This document shows, one piece after another, positions 8,174-15,735 of a stretch of 64,000 nucleotides of DNA. Origin of the DNA: UBA11090 sp035560555 (GTDB taxonomy: Bacteria; Spirochaetota; Spirochaetia; Treponematales; Rectinemataceae); the NCBI GenBank assembly GCA_035560555.1, contig DATMZF010000029.1, forward strand, positions 53,302-117,301. The letters are read 5' to 3'. Numbering within the stretch: position 1 is the stretch's first letter; every line of letters starts with the position of its first letter. The translations under genes and the position numbers were made by a program. The notes beneath the pieces are model-generated. The model searched no databases and was not told where the DNA came from. It saw only the letters and a program-made list of their open reading frames with translations.

Positions 8174-8926
8174 CTATGCCTTGAGCTCTATCTTGAATTC
8201 ATACGCCATATAGGCGGCGATCCGGTCCACGCATTTTTCGATGAGCGCCTTCCCTTTTTCGGCCGTCGCGATCGTGGCGTCGCCGACGGTCGCGTTGGGA
8301 GTCTTGGCGCTCAAAGGGATATAGCGGATTACGTCGGTGAAGTCTTGGTAGAATTCGGAAGGAGGCTGGATCCTCGTGGCCTTGGACATGTCCACCAGGT
8401 CGGGCCGTAGATAGAGCATGACCGAAGTGCCGCATTCGCTCGCGTGGCCGTGAGCCATGTGTCCTTTCAGCTCGAAGATGTCGTTGCCGTTGGCGGCGGC
8501 GAAGCGCCACCAGTCGATCTGGCCGCATTTCACCTTGCGCTCTCTCTGGTAGCGCCTGGCCAGATAGTTCACCATGTCCACGTTGCCCGCGTGGCCGTTT
8601 ATGAACATGAGGTTCTTGAATCCGTAGTCCATGAGGGCGGCGCACAGATCATCCATGGCCGCTTCATAGGTGGATTTCCGCAGCGTGAGGGTGCCCGGGT
8701 AATCCAGGAGCATCGAGGAGTCGCCCATTCCGATGGTGGGCGCCACGAGAGCGCCCGTCTTTTCCGCTATGCGGAGCGCGAGCGCCTCGGCGACGATGGT
8801 ATCGGATCCCATCGGCAGGTGGGGCCCGTATATCTCCACCGCGCCGGTAGGGATTATCACCGTCTCCGTCATTTTCCTGCGCTCGTCGAAGACCGTCCAG
8901 CTCATCTCTTCTATCTTATAGGTCAT
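8174..8926 (-). CDS. Creatininase-family amidohydrolase
   Basis: A 250-residue metal-dependent amidohydrolase. The metal-binding pattern of creatininases is intact: E, H and D in GAVEIYGPHLPMGSD (residues about 28-42), His in INGHAGN, and Glu in HASECGTS. Family members hydrolyse creatinine, related cyclic amides, or formamide intermediates in archaeal flavin synthesis. I chose the ATG at 8926 because AAGGAG lies just upstream; the frame extends ten more codons without family similarity. It is the first gene of the operon that includes a complete importer, a nitrilase-type amidase and an RraA-like lyase, which suggests stepwise breakdown of an imported nitrogenous compound. Confidence 0.9.
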   Translation of the reverse strand: MTYKIEEMSWTVFDERRKMTETVIIPTGAVEIYGPHLPMGSDTIVAEALALRIAEKTGALVAPTIGMGDSSMLLDYPGTLTLRKSTYEAAMDDLCAALMDYGFKNLMFINGHAGNVDMVNYLARRYQRERKVKCGQIDWWRFAAANGNDIFELKGHMAHGHASECGTSVMLYLRPDLVDMSKATRIQPPSEFYQDFTDVIRYIPLSAKTPNATVGDATIATAEKGKALIEKCVDRIAAYMAYEFKIELKA

Positions 8927-9044
8927 ACGATCGCTCCTTGGTGGTATTGGACTCATGTATCGCGCGTTCGCCGAAACAGCCCGCGGTTAGCCGGACGCTT
9001 CTCCGAACGCCTTACAGGCGAAAAAGCGCTTCCATCACCCGAAA

Positions 9045-9063
9045 CATATACTGTAAATATATG
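9045..9063. promoter_or_regulatory. Palindrome in the leader of the creatininase operon
   Basis: CATATA and TATATG separated by 7 nt form a perfect inverted repeat. It lies between the predicted transcription start (near 9116, minus strand) and the first gene at 8926. Its size and A+T content fit a repressor operator, but it could be chance in an A+T-rich stretch. Confidence 0.3.
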
Positions 9064-9122
9064 CAGAGGGAGAATAATGTGCATGCGAAGGATGCTTCTG
9101 CCTGCCTCAGCGAATTTCAACC

Positions 9123-9150
9123 AGTATAATCTGAAAATTCCATATGTCAA
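9123..9150 (-). promoter_or_regulatory. Sigma70-type promoter for the creatininase/ABC operon
   Basis: On the minus strand TTGACA (9150-9145) is followed after 16 nt by TATACT (9128-9123). This is close to consensus and would start transcription near 9116, about 190 nt before the creatininase ATG. No competing promoter of similar quality was seen in the gap. Confidence 0.7.
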
Positions 9151-9376
9151 TTAATAGTTCACTAAAATGTTCATTTGTTATTTATGGGTTTATGGTACCT
9201 AATAATGACTATTTATGCACTTTGCGCGCCGGCTCGAATGGACATGAACCCTGTCAACGCGATTATCGTCTCGCTTCCATCGAGGGTTACGAGAAAATCC
9301 TGGCGGGAAAACAACGGATCGCCGTGAAAATCGTCACGAATTCGTAAAAAAAATGACGATAAGCCGAGTATATACC
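9151..9376. other. Intergenic stretch with a short coding-like segment
   Basis: Part of the roughly 600-nt gene-free gap 8927-9525. The left half is A+T-rich. From about 9226 to 9347 (plus strand) composition turns G+C-rich in an open frame ending in EGYEKILAGKQRIAVKIVTNS and a stop. This has the look of the C-terminus of an alcohol-dehydrogenase-like or similar enzyme, without the rest of the gene. A remnant is possible but not proven. Nothing else was recognised here. Confidence 0.25.
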
Positions 9377-9406
9377 TTGACACGGCTATTTATTGTTTTA
9401 AATTCG

Positions 9407-9415
9407 TGCTACAAT
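9407..9415 (+). promoter_or_regulatory. Extended -10 promoter for the RRM protein gene
   Basis: TGCTACAAT fits the extended -10 pattern TGnTAnAAT. A TTGACA at 9377-9382 is 27 nt upstream, too far to pair with it. Transcription would begin near 9422, giving a leader of about 104 nt. Confidence 0.5.
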
Positions 9416-9429
9416 GCCCTTAACTTAAG

Positions 9430-9512
9430 AATGGATGTGAAAAGATCCATTGTTCAGCATATCTACGCTTACCGTGGATACAGGTTTTAGATGCCCGATG
9501 CAACGCTTCGGG
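9430..9512 (+). promoter_or_regulatory. Structured 5' leader of the RRM protein gene (three hairpins)
   Basis: Three small stem-loops follow one another: AATGGAT/ATCCATT (9430-9436, 9445-9451), TATCTAC/GTGGATA (9460-9466, 9474-9480, with one G-U pair) and CCCGA/TCGGG (9494-9498, 9508-9512). The last reaches into the GGTGGAGG ribosome-binding site. Bacterial cold-inducible RNA-binding protein genes often have structured leaders; a temperature role here is inference. Confidence 0.5.
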
Positions 9513-9525
9513 TGGAGGATTTATT

Positions 9526-9798
9526 TTGGGCAAGAAAATTTATGTCGGGAATCTGAGCTACAATACTTCTGAAGACAGCCTTCGCAATCTTTTTCAGACC
9601 TATGGCACCGTCGCTTCGGCGAAAATCATCTCTGACCGGGACACCGGCGTTTCCAAAGGTTTCGGCTTTGTGGAAATGGGTTCGGACAATGAGGCGAGCG
9701 CCGCTATCAACGGCACCAACGGTATCGACCTCGATGGCCGCCAGATCAAAGTCAATGAAGCCATGGACAAGCCCCGCCGCAGCAACGATCGCTACTAA
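9526..9798 (+). CDS. RRM-domain RNA-binding protein (bacterial cold-inducible type)
   Basis: A 90-residue protein that is a single RNA recognition motif. RNP2 is KIYVGNLSY (residues 4-12) and RNP1 is SKGFGFVEM (about 43-51), with the aromatic residues that stack on RNA present. The short tail is basic (DKPRRSNDRY). Such proteins bind single-stranded RNA and act as chaperones, often under cold or stress. The start is a TTG at 9526 preceded by GGTGGAGG; no ATG lies in frame nearby. The stop codon is part of an 8-bp perfect hairpin (TAAGACTT/AAGTCTTA, 9796-9814). It is a single-gene unit closed by a strong terminator. Confidence 0.93.
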   Translation: MGKKIYVGNLSYNTSEDSLRNLFQTYGTVASAKIISDRDTGVSKGFGFVEMGSDNEASAAINGTNGIDLDGRQIKVNEAMDKPRRSNDRY

Positions 9799-9825
9799 GA
9801 CTTCCAAAGTCTTAGCGCTGTGAAG

Positions 9826-9857
9826 AAAGCCGCCCCGCGAAGGGCGGCTTTTTATTT
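9826..9857 (+). terminator. Rho-independent terminator of the RRM gene
   Basis: A perfect 10-bp stem (9826-9835 with 9842-9851), core GCCGCCC/GGGCGGC, with a 6-nt loop, followed by a T-rich run. It lies 28 nt after the stop codon. Confidence 0.93.
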
Positions 9858-9886
9858 ATGGAAATCCGTCTCGATCCCCGTCCTCG

Positions 9887-10171
9887 CTACCGGTTATATC
9901 CGACGTTTGGATTCGTGGAATTGAATATCCTGATATGCTCCGCTTCCATTCTATTGACCTCTGACTCATCGGCCGTATCAGATTCCCAAAGGATCTCTTT
10001 CTTCATGATGAAGTAAGGACTCCTGACACTCTTGTAATCGGCCATGACAAAATGAGAATCGATGCTTCCAGAATTGGTCAGCGTTCACGTCAAATCTTTC
10101 CCGATAAAAATCTTATTGTTCGGGAACGTGATTTTAAAATCTGTTTCATGCCACTTCTCCTTAAACGCCAT
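9887..10171 (-). pseudogene. GIY-YIG-like protein remnant with internal TGA
   Basis: Read on the minus strand from an ATG at 10171, the frame gives FKITFPNNKIFIGKDLT, then a TGA at 10087-10085, then continues in the same frame for 65 codons through DSHFVMADYKSV, MKKEILWESDTADESEVN, EAEHIRIFNS and NVGYNR to a TAG at 9889-9887. The first part matches the start of small GIY-YIG-fold proteins (YKITFPNGKIYIG-like) and the second their C-terminal half, recognised from memory. The family's first Tyr-rich strand is degraded (WHETDFK). Stop plus degraded start suggest a dead gene; an A+T-richer composition sets it apart from its surroundings. Confidence 0.6.
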
Positions 10172-10215
10172 TCAGGCTAGATCTTCCACCAACCTGCAGC
10201 CGATGCCGATTTCCG

Positions 10216-10548
10216 TCAGTATATAGAGCGGACAAGAGCGAGATGCGCTTCCTTCCCGTCGACGGTCACGGCGCGACGCTCGAGCAGATGGTCCAGCACA
10301 TCGGCTTCGATTCCCCCGTCATCGGCTACCGAAAACTCGATGGCGCCTTGTTTCCGCTCGACCTTCACCACGATATGGCAATCGCTCCTCGGGTGTTCGA
10401 TGGCGTTGCCGAGAAGATTTATCAGCACTTGGATGATGAGCTGTCCATCCTGTCGGAGGAGCAGGATCCCCTCCGACAGAACAAAGGAGAGGCGTCGAAC
10501 CAGCCCAACCCGGCGATACGGTAGGGGATGGCGCTTGAAGCGATACAT
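10216..10548 (-). pseudogene. KdpD-type histidine kinase remnant (ATPase domain)
   Basis: The frame keeps QVLINLLGNAIEH (N box), then a beta strand VKVERKQGAIEFSVADDG (D box) and ends in LALVRSIY. Compared with an intact kinase, the D box has lost the residues of DGPGI, the glycine-rich lid is gone, and the frame stops right after the last motif. The preceding LRQDGQLIIQ is characteristic of KdpD-like osmosensor kinases. There is no HisKA region or start with a ribosome site. It is a deletion relic. Confidence 0.6.
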
Positions 10549-10895
10549 TCCCTGTAGGCGGCCAGAATCGCGAGAACGACGCTGGCGCCGCCGAAGAGGA
10601 ACATGATGCTTCTGAACGCGAGGGCGAAGGCCGCGACGATGACGACCGAGTCCTAGTGCTACCGGAGCTGGCTTCTGTTCTTGCCTTTGATGAACAGGAG
10701 GATGAGGTATCCAATCGTTATGCTCGCGACGCCCGGGGCGATGAAATCGACGGCGTAGGATATCTCTTCCGGAAACGCCAGCAGAAACAGGAGTGGAAGC
10801 AGGACGACGGCGCCCGCCGCCATCGCCGCCGCGCCGAGATAGCCCGCGACAAGTTGATACCCTTCGGCCTTTGTGCCGGATAATTGGAAGTTCAT
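10549..10895 (-). pseudogene. TrkH-type potassium transporter remnant (N-terminal part)
   Basis: From an ATG at 10895 the frame runs EGYQLVAGYLGAAAM, then a long hydrophobic helix, then VDFIAPGVASITIGYLILLF and KGKNRSQLR, the typical first two helices and basic loop of TrkH/KtrB proteins in which membrane-side N-termini begin EGYR. It then meets TAG twice (QLR-stop-H-stop) and resumes in frame as DSVVIVAAFALAF, which corresponds to the next TrkH helix. Further on it runs without break into the kinase relic. Stops plus a missing C-terminal 80 percent show a decayed potassium-uptake locus. Confidence 0.6.
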
Positions 10896-10995
10896 GAGTG
10901 TCCGACGCTTACTTTAGCGAGGGCGATATAAAGATGGTGGAGGTTTTTTGAGGCCCGCCGTAAATTTTATATAAAGAAAGGAGCGCCGTTCCCCG

Positions 10996-13212
10996 CTAGA
11001 CGACGACGAGACCGGCCGAAAGTAGCTCGGCCATGGACTCTGTCGGCAGGGCGAGCTCGGCTTCCAGATCGGCGTATAGTCTTCCCCGCATGGAGAGGGG
11101 CGGGGAAGAGAGGGCCGCGGAGGTCGCCTTCGCGACGTCGAGAGGAAGCTCCAGGGATCGCATTTCTCCGCGATAGACCCAGGCCAGACGCGCCGCGTCT
11201 GGCCCCGCATCCCGCCCCGCGGCTTTCACCATCGGAAGGCCCGCTATCCAATGCGTGTTCGCCTTGGGGGCGGGTCGTTCCGCGTCGAGGGCTTCCTCGG
11301 CCGAAGCGATGAGCGTTTCCGCGAGGTCGGGGGAGATGGATGGCTTGGGAAGGCCTCTGCCTAGCCAGGTCGATACGGGCATGTCCAGCCCGTTGCCCTC
11401 CATCCAGGAGGAGAGGGCAGCCGCGAGGGGCGCGTCGAAGCGGTCGAAGGCTTCCTCCCCCGCGAAGGACAGGTCGTTGTTGGCGAAACGCCAGGGCTTG
11501 TCCGAAGGCTTGAGCGTCTGCCGCTTTCCGTCCCGCCACTCCCTGTACATGCGCGAATGTCTCGTGAGCACGAAGCGATGCCAGAAGGCGGAATCCACGA
11601 GGCCCGAGGCGAAGAGCTGGCGGCAGAACTCCGCCGAGTCGACGATGTCGCCGACCGGCTGTCCCGGAAAACCGTAGATCAGGTAGGTATGCACAAGGAG
11701 GCCGGCCCGCCTCATCGCGACGAGGGTCCGGACGAGGCTCGCCAGGTCGAAGCCCTTGTCGGTCATGCGGAGTCCGCGCTCGGTCGCGATCTCGATCCCG
11801 CCCGAAACGGCGACGAGGCCCGACGCGGCCAGGAATTCGCAGCGCCCCTGGGTCCACGAGGCGTCGAAGCGGACATTCCCCCAGTAGGAGAAGGGTCGAT
11901 CGCCTCCCGAAGCGCGCGCGCGGTTGGCGCGGGCGAAGTCGAGGAGGGAGGCCATGGGCATGGCCTCGTCCACGAAGTGTATGCCGTAGAGGCCGCTGCG
12001 CGCGCTTGCATCGCCGGCAGCGGTGAGCAGGGCTTGGGTGCTGGAGCGCACGAAGTCCGAGACATACTCGAGTTCAGTGTCGCAGAAGGAGCAGCGCCGC
12101 CAGTAACAGCCGTGCGCGAGGCTGTATTTGAGCCATGGAGTATCCGACCAGAGCCGGTGCATCGGGTTCTCGGAGTCGACGATCCGCAGATAGGCGCCGA
12201 AATCGACGCTGCGGAAATCGGGGAATACCGTGGCGATGGCCTCGCGTTCCAGAAGCCTGTATTTCTCCTCCGACGCGCCGTCGTTGAAAAGGACATCATC
12301 GCCGCGGCGCGTCATGGTTTTGTAGGGCGCCGGAACCTGATCGATGATGGAAGCGAGGCTCCCGTAGCCCGCGTCGAAGGAAAGATAGTCGCAGAAGTCG
12401 AAAATTCCCGTATCGCGGAGGCCGCGCAGTTCCGTGGAGACATAGCCGCCGCCGAAGACGATGCGCGGGCTCGGGCCATGAGCGCCGAAAATCCCTCGCG
12501 CGACCCGCGCGCAGGCCAGCGCTCCGATGAGGCAGCCGGGGAAAGGTATGGTAATGAGGATGAGATCGATGGGTTCCCGGGACGTCTCGGCCGCGCGCGC
12601 CGCCCAGAACTCTTCGAGCATCGGTATATAGAACTCGTTTATAAGCCACGACGAATCGAGCGCGCGGCGCACCTCGCCGAAATCGGCGCGGCTGGAGGCG
12701 AGGCGCTCGGCGTAGCGCACCGTGCCGAAATCAGGATCGAGCGCGTGGGCGATGAAGTCCCCCAGGTCGTCGAGAATGCGGGTCGCGAGCGAGCGGGCCT
12801 CGTCGGGACCTATCCGCCCGTCGCGCTCATCCAGGAAAGCCTGAGCCCGCGCGCCCTGAGGCAGTTCGACCGCCGATGCTAGGCGATGCGCCATGGCGGG
12901 ATCGCTTCCCGAGAGAAAGCTCGTTATTCCATCGATCCATTCGATGTATAGCCTTTCATAGGAAAGGTAGCGCTCGACCTGCGTCCTCGAGTTTTCGCTC
13001 TCCGGGGCTGTCTGGGCCGCGAGAGCCGCGCGCGCGTCGGCGAACACTTTCGTCAACCCCTTTCTCGAAAAGACGCGGCGGTAGAGATCGATCGAATGGT
13101 CATAGGAAACGGTCGACGCGCCTCGGCCGCGGAGAAAGGCTTCGAGGTAATGAACCGCCGGATAGGGCGCGTTGAGCTGGGTAAAGGGCGGCTGGACCAG
13201 GATGGCTTTCAT
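10996..13212 (-). CDS. B12-binding-domain radical SAM protein
   Basis: A 738-residue protein. Residues about 1-330 resemble the cobalamin-binding Rossmann region of B12-type radical SAM enzymes (MKAILVQPPF, LILITIPFPGCLIGAL, RIVFGGGYVSTE). The radical SAM cluster follows in HGCYWRRCSFC, Cys 369, 374 and 377, a CX4CX2C spacing rather than the standard CX3CX2C. Later radical-SAM landmarks include FVDEAM, GIEIATERGLRMTDKG and LIYGFPGQ. The reaction is unknown; relatives methylate or rearrange unactivated carbons. The ATG at 13212 has AAGG upstream; an alternative ATG at 13236 overlaps the upstream stop as ATGA, so the two genes are probably translationally coupled. Confidence 0.85.
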   Translation of the reverse strand: MKAILVQPPFTQLNAPYPAVHYLEAFLRGRGASTVSYDHSIDLYRRVFSRKGLTKVFADARAALAAQTAPESENSRTQVERYLSYERLYIEWIDGITSFLSGSDPAMAHRLASAVELPQGARAQAFLDERDGRIGPDEARSLATRILDDLGDFIAHALDPDFGTVRYAERLASSRADFGEVRRALDSSWLINEFYIPMLEEFWAARAAETSREPIDLILITIPFPGCLIGALACARVARGIFGAHGPSPRIVFGGGYVSTELRGLRDTGIFDFCDYLSFDAGYGSLASIIDQVPAPYKTMTRRGDDVLFNDGASEEKYRLLEREAIATVFPDFRSVDFGAYLRIVDSENPMHRLWSDTPWLKYSLAHGCYWRRCSFCDTELEYVSDFVRSSTQALLTAAGDASARSGLYGIHFVDEAMPMASLLDFARANRARASGGDRPFSYWGNVRFDASWTQGRCEFLAASGLVAVSGGIEIATERGLRMTDKGFDLASLVRTLVAMRRAGLLVHTYLIYGFPGQPVGDIVDSAEFCRQLFASGLVDSAFWHRFVLTRHSRMYREWRDGKRQTLKPSDKPWRFANNDLSFAGEEAFDRFDAPLAAALSSWMEGNGLDMPVSTWLGRGLPKPSISPDLAETLIASAEEALDAERPAPKANTHWIAGLPMVKAAGRDAGPDAARLAWVYRGEMRSLELPLDVAKATSAALSSPPLSMRGRLYADLEAELALPTESMAELLSAGLVVV

Positions 13213-13232
13213 TTTTTCCGACCTTGTATGGC

Positions 13233-13889
13233 TCATCGCAGGGCCGCGATGCCGAAACCAGCGAGGCAGAGCTCCGCGATTTTCCCCACATAGACGGCGC
13301 GGTTTTCCGGAAGGAAATCCTTGTCGCGGAAGCCGGCGACGGCGCTGGGTTCGGTTCCCGATTCTTTCGCCATGGCCGCGACGATCTTGTCGGGCTCCGT
13401 ATCGCCCGAAACCGTCACGAAGGCGGCGGCGGGGAGCTTTCCGAGCCTGAGCCAGGAGCGCACCGGCGGACAGAGGTTCCAGGACCATACCGGCGTGAGC
13501 ACGATCACCCTGTCATAGGCGGAAGGATCCCGAAGGGGAGAAACGATGGGACTCGCGATTTTGAAGGTTGCCTGATACCCGGAGCGCATGAAGTTGAACA
13601 GTCCCGTAGATCGGGTCTTTTTCTCGACGATAGGCTCCATATCGGCGCCAAAAAGAATGCCGAAGTCCTCGGCCACGCGCCTGGTCGCCGCGCCTTGAGA
13701 AAAGTAGACGACGAGTGTCCGCGTTCCGTCGCCGACGGGCTTGAGCGAGTCCGTTATCGCGGGCATTTCCTTTCCGGACGCGCTCGGGCTCGATACGACA
13801 TCAGCGGATCCGCTCTTAGCTCCTGACGCGCATCCACTAGCGGCGGCGAGCGTCGCCAAAAGCAATACGACAATATTCGCTTTTCTCAT
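13233..13889 (-). CDS. Flavodoxin-like lipoprotein
   Basis: A 218-residue protein starting at ATG 13889 with GGAAGG upstream. The N-terminus is a lipoprotein signal peptide (MRKANIVVLLLATL, lipobox AASGC with Cys near 20). The mature part is a flavodoxin fold: LVVYFSQGAATRRVAED is the FMN phosphate loop, DRVIVLTPVWSWNLCPPVRSWL follows the Flavodoxin_4 pattern, then VTVSGDTEP. It is expected on the outer face of the cytoplasmic membrane. It precedes and overlaps the B12-type radical SAM gene, an unusual pairing because radical SAM enzymes take electrons from cytosolic flavodoxins. Confidence 0.85.
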   Translation of the reverse strand: MRKANIVVLLLATLAAASGCASGAKSGSADVVSSPSASGKEMPAITDSLKPVGDGTRTLVVYFSQGAATRRVAEDFGILFGADMEPIVEKKTRSTGLFNFMRSGYQATFKIASPIVSPLRDPSAYDRVIVLTPVWSWNLCPPVRSWLRLGKLPAAAFVTVSGDTEPDKIVAAMAKESGTEPSAVAGFRDKDFLPENRAVYVGKIAELCLAGFGIAALR

Positions 13890-13996
13890 GATTATCCTTC
13901 CGTTGATCGGATGCGCGGCGGGCACCAGCCCGCGCCGACAGCGTACGCCCAAAGCCGCGGGCTTTCAAGGCAAGCGCTTGAGAGAACGGGCTTCGG

Positions 13997-14024
13997 TTGA
14001 CTTTGCTTCTATATATTGTATCAT
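13997..14024 (+). promoter_or_regulatory. Sigma70-type promoter for the FAD oxidoreductase gene
   Basis: TTGACT (13997-14002), a 16-nt spacer, then TATCAT (14019-14024), about 38 nt before the ATG at 14062. It lies in the divergent gap with the flavodoxin gene. Confidence 0.6.
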
Positions 14025-14061
14025 GCATTTACGGCAATATCTGTAAGCGATCGGGGGCAGC

Positions 14062-15735
14062 ATGCGGCATGACGTAGTAATCGTGGGCGGCGGGATGGCG
14101 GGCCTCACCGCCGCGGCCTTCCTGTGCAAGGCTGGCCTCGGAACGATCCTCCTTGAAAAAGAAAAAAACGTCGGCGGCCTCGTCACTTCCTTCAGCCGCG
14201 GCGGCTTCACCTTCGACGGCGGGATCCGCGCGATAGAAAATTCCGGCATAGTCCTCCCGATGCTGAAGCGGCTCGGGATAGACCTCGACTTTCTCCCGAG
14301 TCCCGTATCGATAGGGTTTGGCGACGAGATCGTCAGGCTTTCCTCCGGCGAAAGCCTGAAGGATTACAGCGACCTCCTCTGCCGCGTGTTTCCGGACAAC
14401 CAGGCCGACGTGAAGGCCATCATTGGCGAAATCGCCCGGGTGATGGAGTACATGGACGTGCTGTACGGCATCGACAATCCGCTCTTCCTCGACCTCAAGA
14501 ACGACCCCCAGTATGTCTTCAAGACCATCCTGCCCTGGATGATCAAGTATATCCGAACAATGCCCAAGGTCGGCCGGCTCGCCATGCCCGTGGACGAATA
14601 TCTCGCGAAGTTCACTTCCAGCCAGCCACTCATCGATATGTTCGGCCAGCATTTCTTCAGGAAAACGCCCACCTTCTTCGCCTTGAGCTATTTCAGCCTC
14701 TACCTGGACTATAAATATCCCAGGGGAGGGACGGGCGCCCTGCCCGCGAAGCTTGAGGAATACATCCTCGCGCATGGCGGGGAAATTAAAAAAGAGACCG
14801 AAGTGACCGGCCTCGATCCCGACGCGGGCGAGATCCGGGACTCCAGAGGCGTCGAGTATTCGTACGGGAGGCTGGTATGGGCGGCCGACTGCAGGGCGCT
14901 CTACCGCTGTCTCGATCTGAAAAGGATAGGAGAAGGCGGCCTCCCCGCCAAGGCGAAAAAAGCCATCGAGGAAAAAGCCATCGAGGTGGCGGACAAACGC
15001 GGGGGCGATTCCATCTTCACGCTCAATCTCGCCCTGGATCTCCCGCCCGACTATTTTTCGCGGATCGCCAGCGCCCATTTCTTCTACACGCCCCTCACGA
15101 AAGGACTCTCCTCGGTCCCCTGGGCGGAACTCGAGGTCCCCGGCGAAGGGCGCGTTTCATCAGGCGCACCCAGCAGCGCGTTCTCCGCGGGCCAGCCTTC
15201 CCTGACGGGAGACAAGCGGAAGCTCTTCGACTGGCTCGGGCGCTACCTGGACCGCAGCACCTACGAGATATCCTGCCCTGCCTTGAGGGACCCAAGCCTG
15301 GCGCCGGAGGGGAAGACGGGGCTCATCATCAGTTCGCTCATGGATTATTCCCTGGTCAGACATTTCAGGGACCTGGGCTGGTACGAGGAATTCAAGGAAT
15401 TCTGCGCCTCCCGCGTCGTGGAGGCGCTGGAAGCGTCGATCTTCCCCGGACTGAAAGCCGCCGTACTCGACAGCTTCACCTCGACGCCGCTGACCATCGA
15501 GGCGATCACGGGGAACACCGACGGGGCCATCACCGGCTGGGCATTCACCAATGCGGTCATGCCGGCCGTGCACAGCCTCCCGTCGGTCGCCCGTTCGGTC
15601 CTGACCCCCATTCCCGGCGTCTACCAGGCCGGTCAGTGGTCGTTCAGCCCTTCGGGACTGCCCATTTCCATCCTGACGGGCAAGCTGGCTTCCGACAGGA
15701 TCATTAAGGACCTGCGGAAACGGCTGCCAGCCTAA
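14062..15735 (+). CDS. FAD-dependent oxidoreductase, phytoene desaturase/carotenoid isomerase-like
   Basis: A 557-residue flavoprotein. The N-terminus has the dinucleotide fold DVVIVGGGMAGLTAAAFL followed by LLEKEKNVGG and the TFDGGIRAI block of the CrtI/NAD(P)-binding-like family. The C-terminus closes the FAD site with GVYQAGQWSFSPSGLPISILTGKLA. Members desaturate or isomerise carotenoids or act on other lipids and saturated rings. No other carotenoid genes are nearby, so a carotenoid role is not supported. GGGGG lies ahead of the ATG. Its stop overlaps that of the convergent SDR gene by 3 nt. Confidence 0.85.
   Translation: MRHDVVIVGGGMAGLTAAAFLCKAGLGTILLEKEKNVGGLVTSFSRGGFTFDGGIRAIENSGIVLPMLKRLGIDLDFLPSPVSIGFGDEIVRLSSGESLKDYSDLLCRVFPDNQADVKAIIGEIARVMEYMDVLYGIDNPLFLDLKNDPQYVFKTILPWMIKYIRTMPKVGRLAMPVDEYLAKFTSSQPLIDMFGQHFFRKTPTFFALSYFSLYLDYKYPRGGTGALPAKLEEYILAHGGEIKKETEVTGLDPDAGEIRDSRGVEYSYGRLVWAADCRALYRCLDLKRIGEGGLPAKAKKAIEEKAIEVADKRGGDSIFTLNLALDLPPDYFSRIASAHFFYTPLTKGLSSVPWAELEVPGEGRVSSGAPSSAFSAGQPSLTGDKRKLFDWLGRYLDRSTYEISCPALRDPSLAPEGKTGLIISSLMDYSLVRHFRDLGWYEEFKEFCASRVVEALEASIFPGLKAAVLDSFTSTPLTIEAITGNTDGAITGWAFTNAVMPAVHSLPSVARSVLTPIPGVYQAGQWSFSPSGLPISILTGKLASDRIIKDLRKRLPA

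Noticed and set aside
9144..9347. 67-codon frame as a real gene
   Set aside because: No ribosome site, an A+T-rich non-coding first half, and only a short coding-like tail; at most a remnant.
9377..9415. TTGACA as -35 partner of TACAAT upstream of the RRM gene
   Set aside because: The spacing is 27 nt, too long; an extended -10 explains the promoter better.
11557..12882. Open frame of 441 codons on the plus strand
   Set aside because: It is antisense to the B12-type radical SAM gene and has no recognisable motif.
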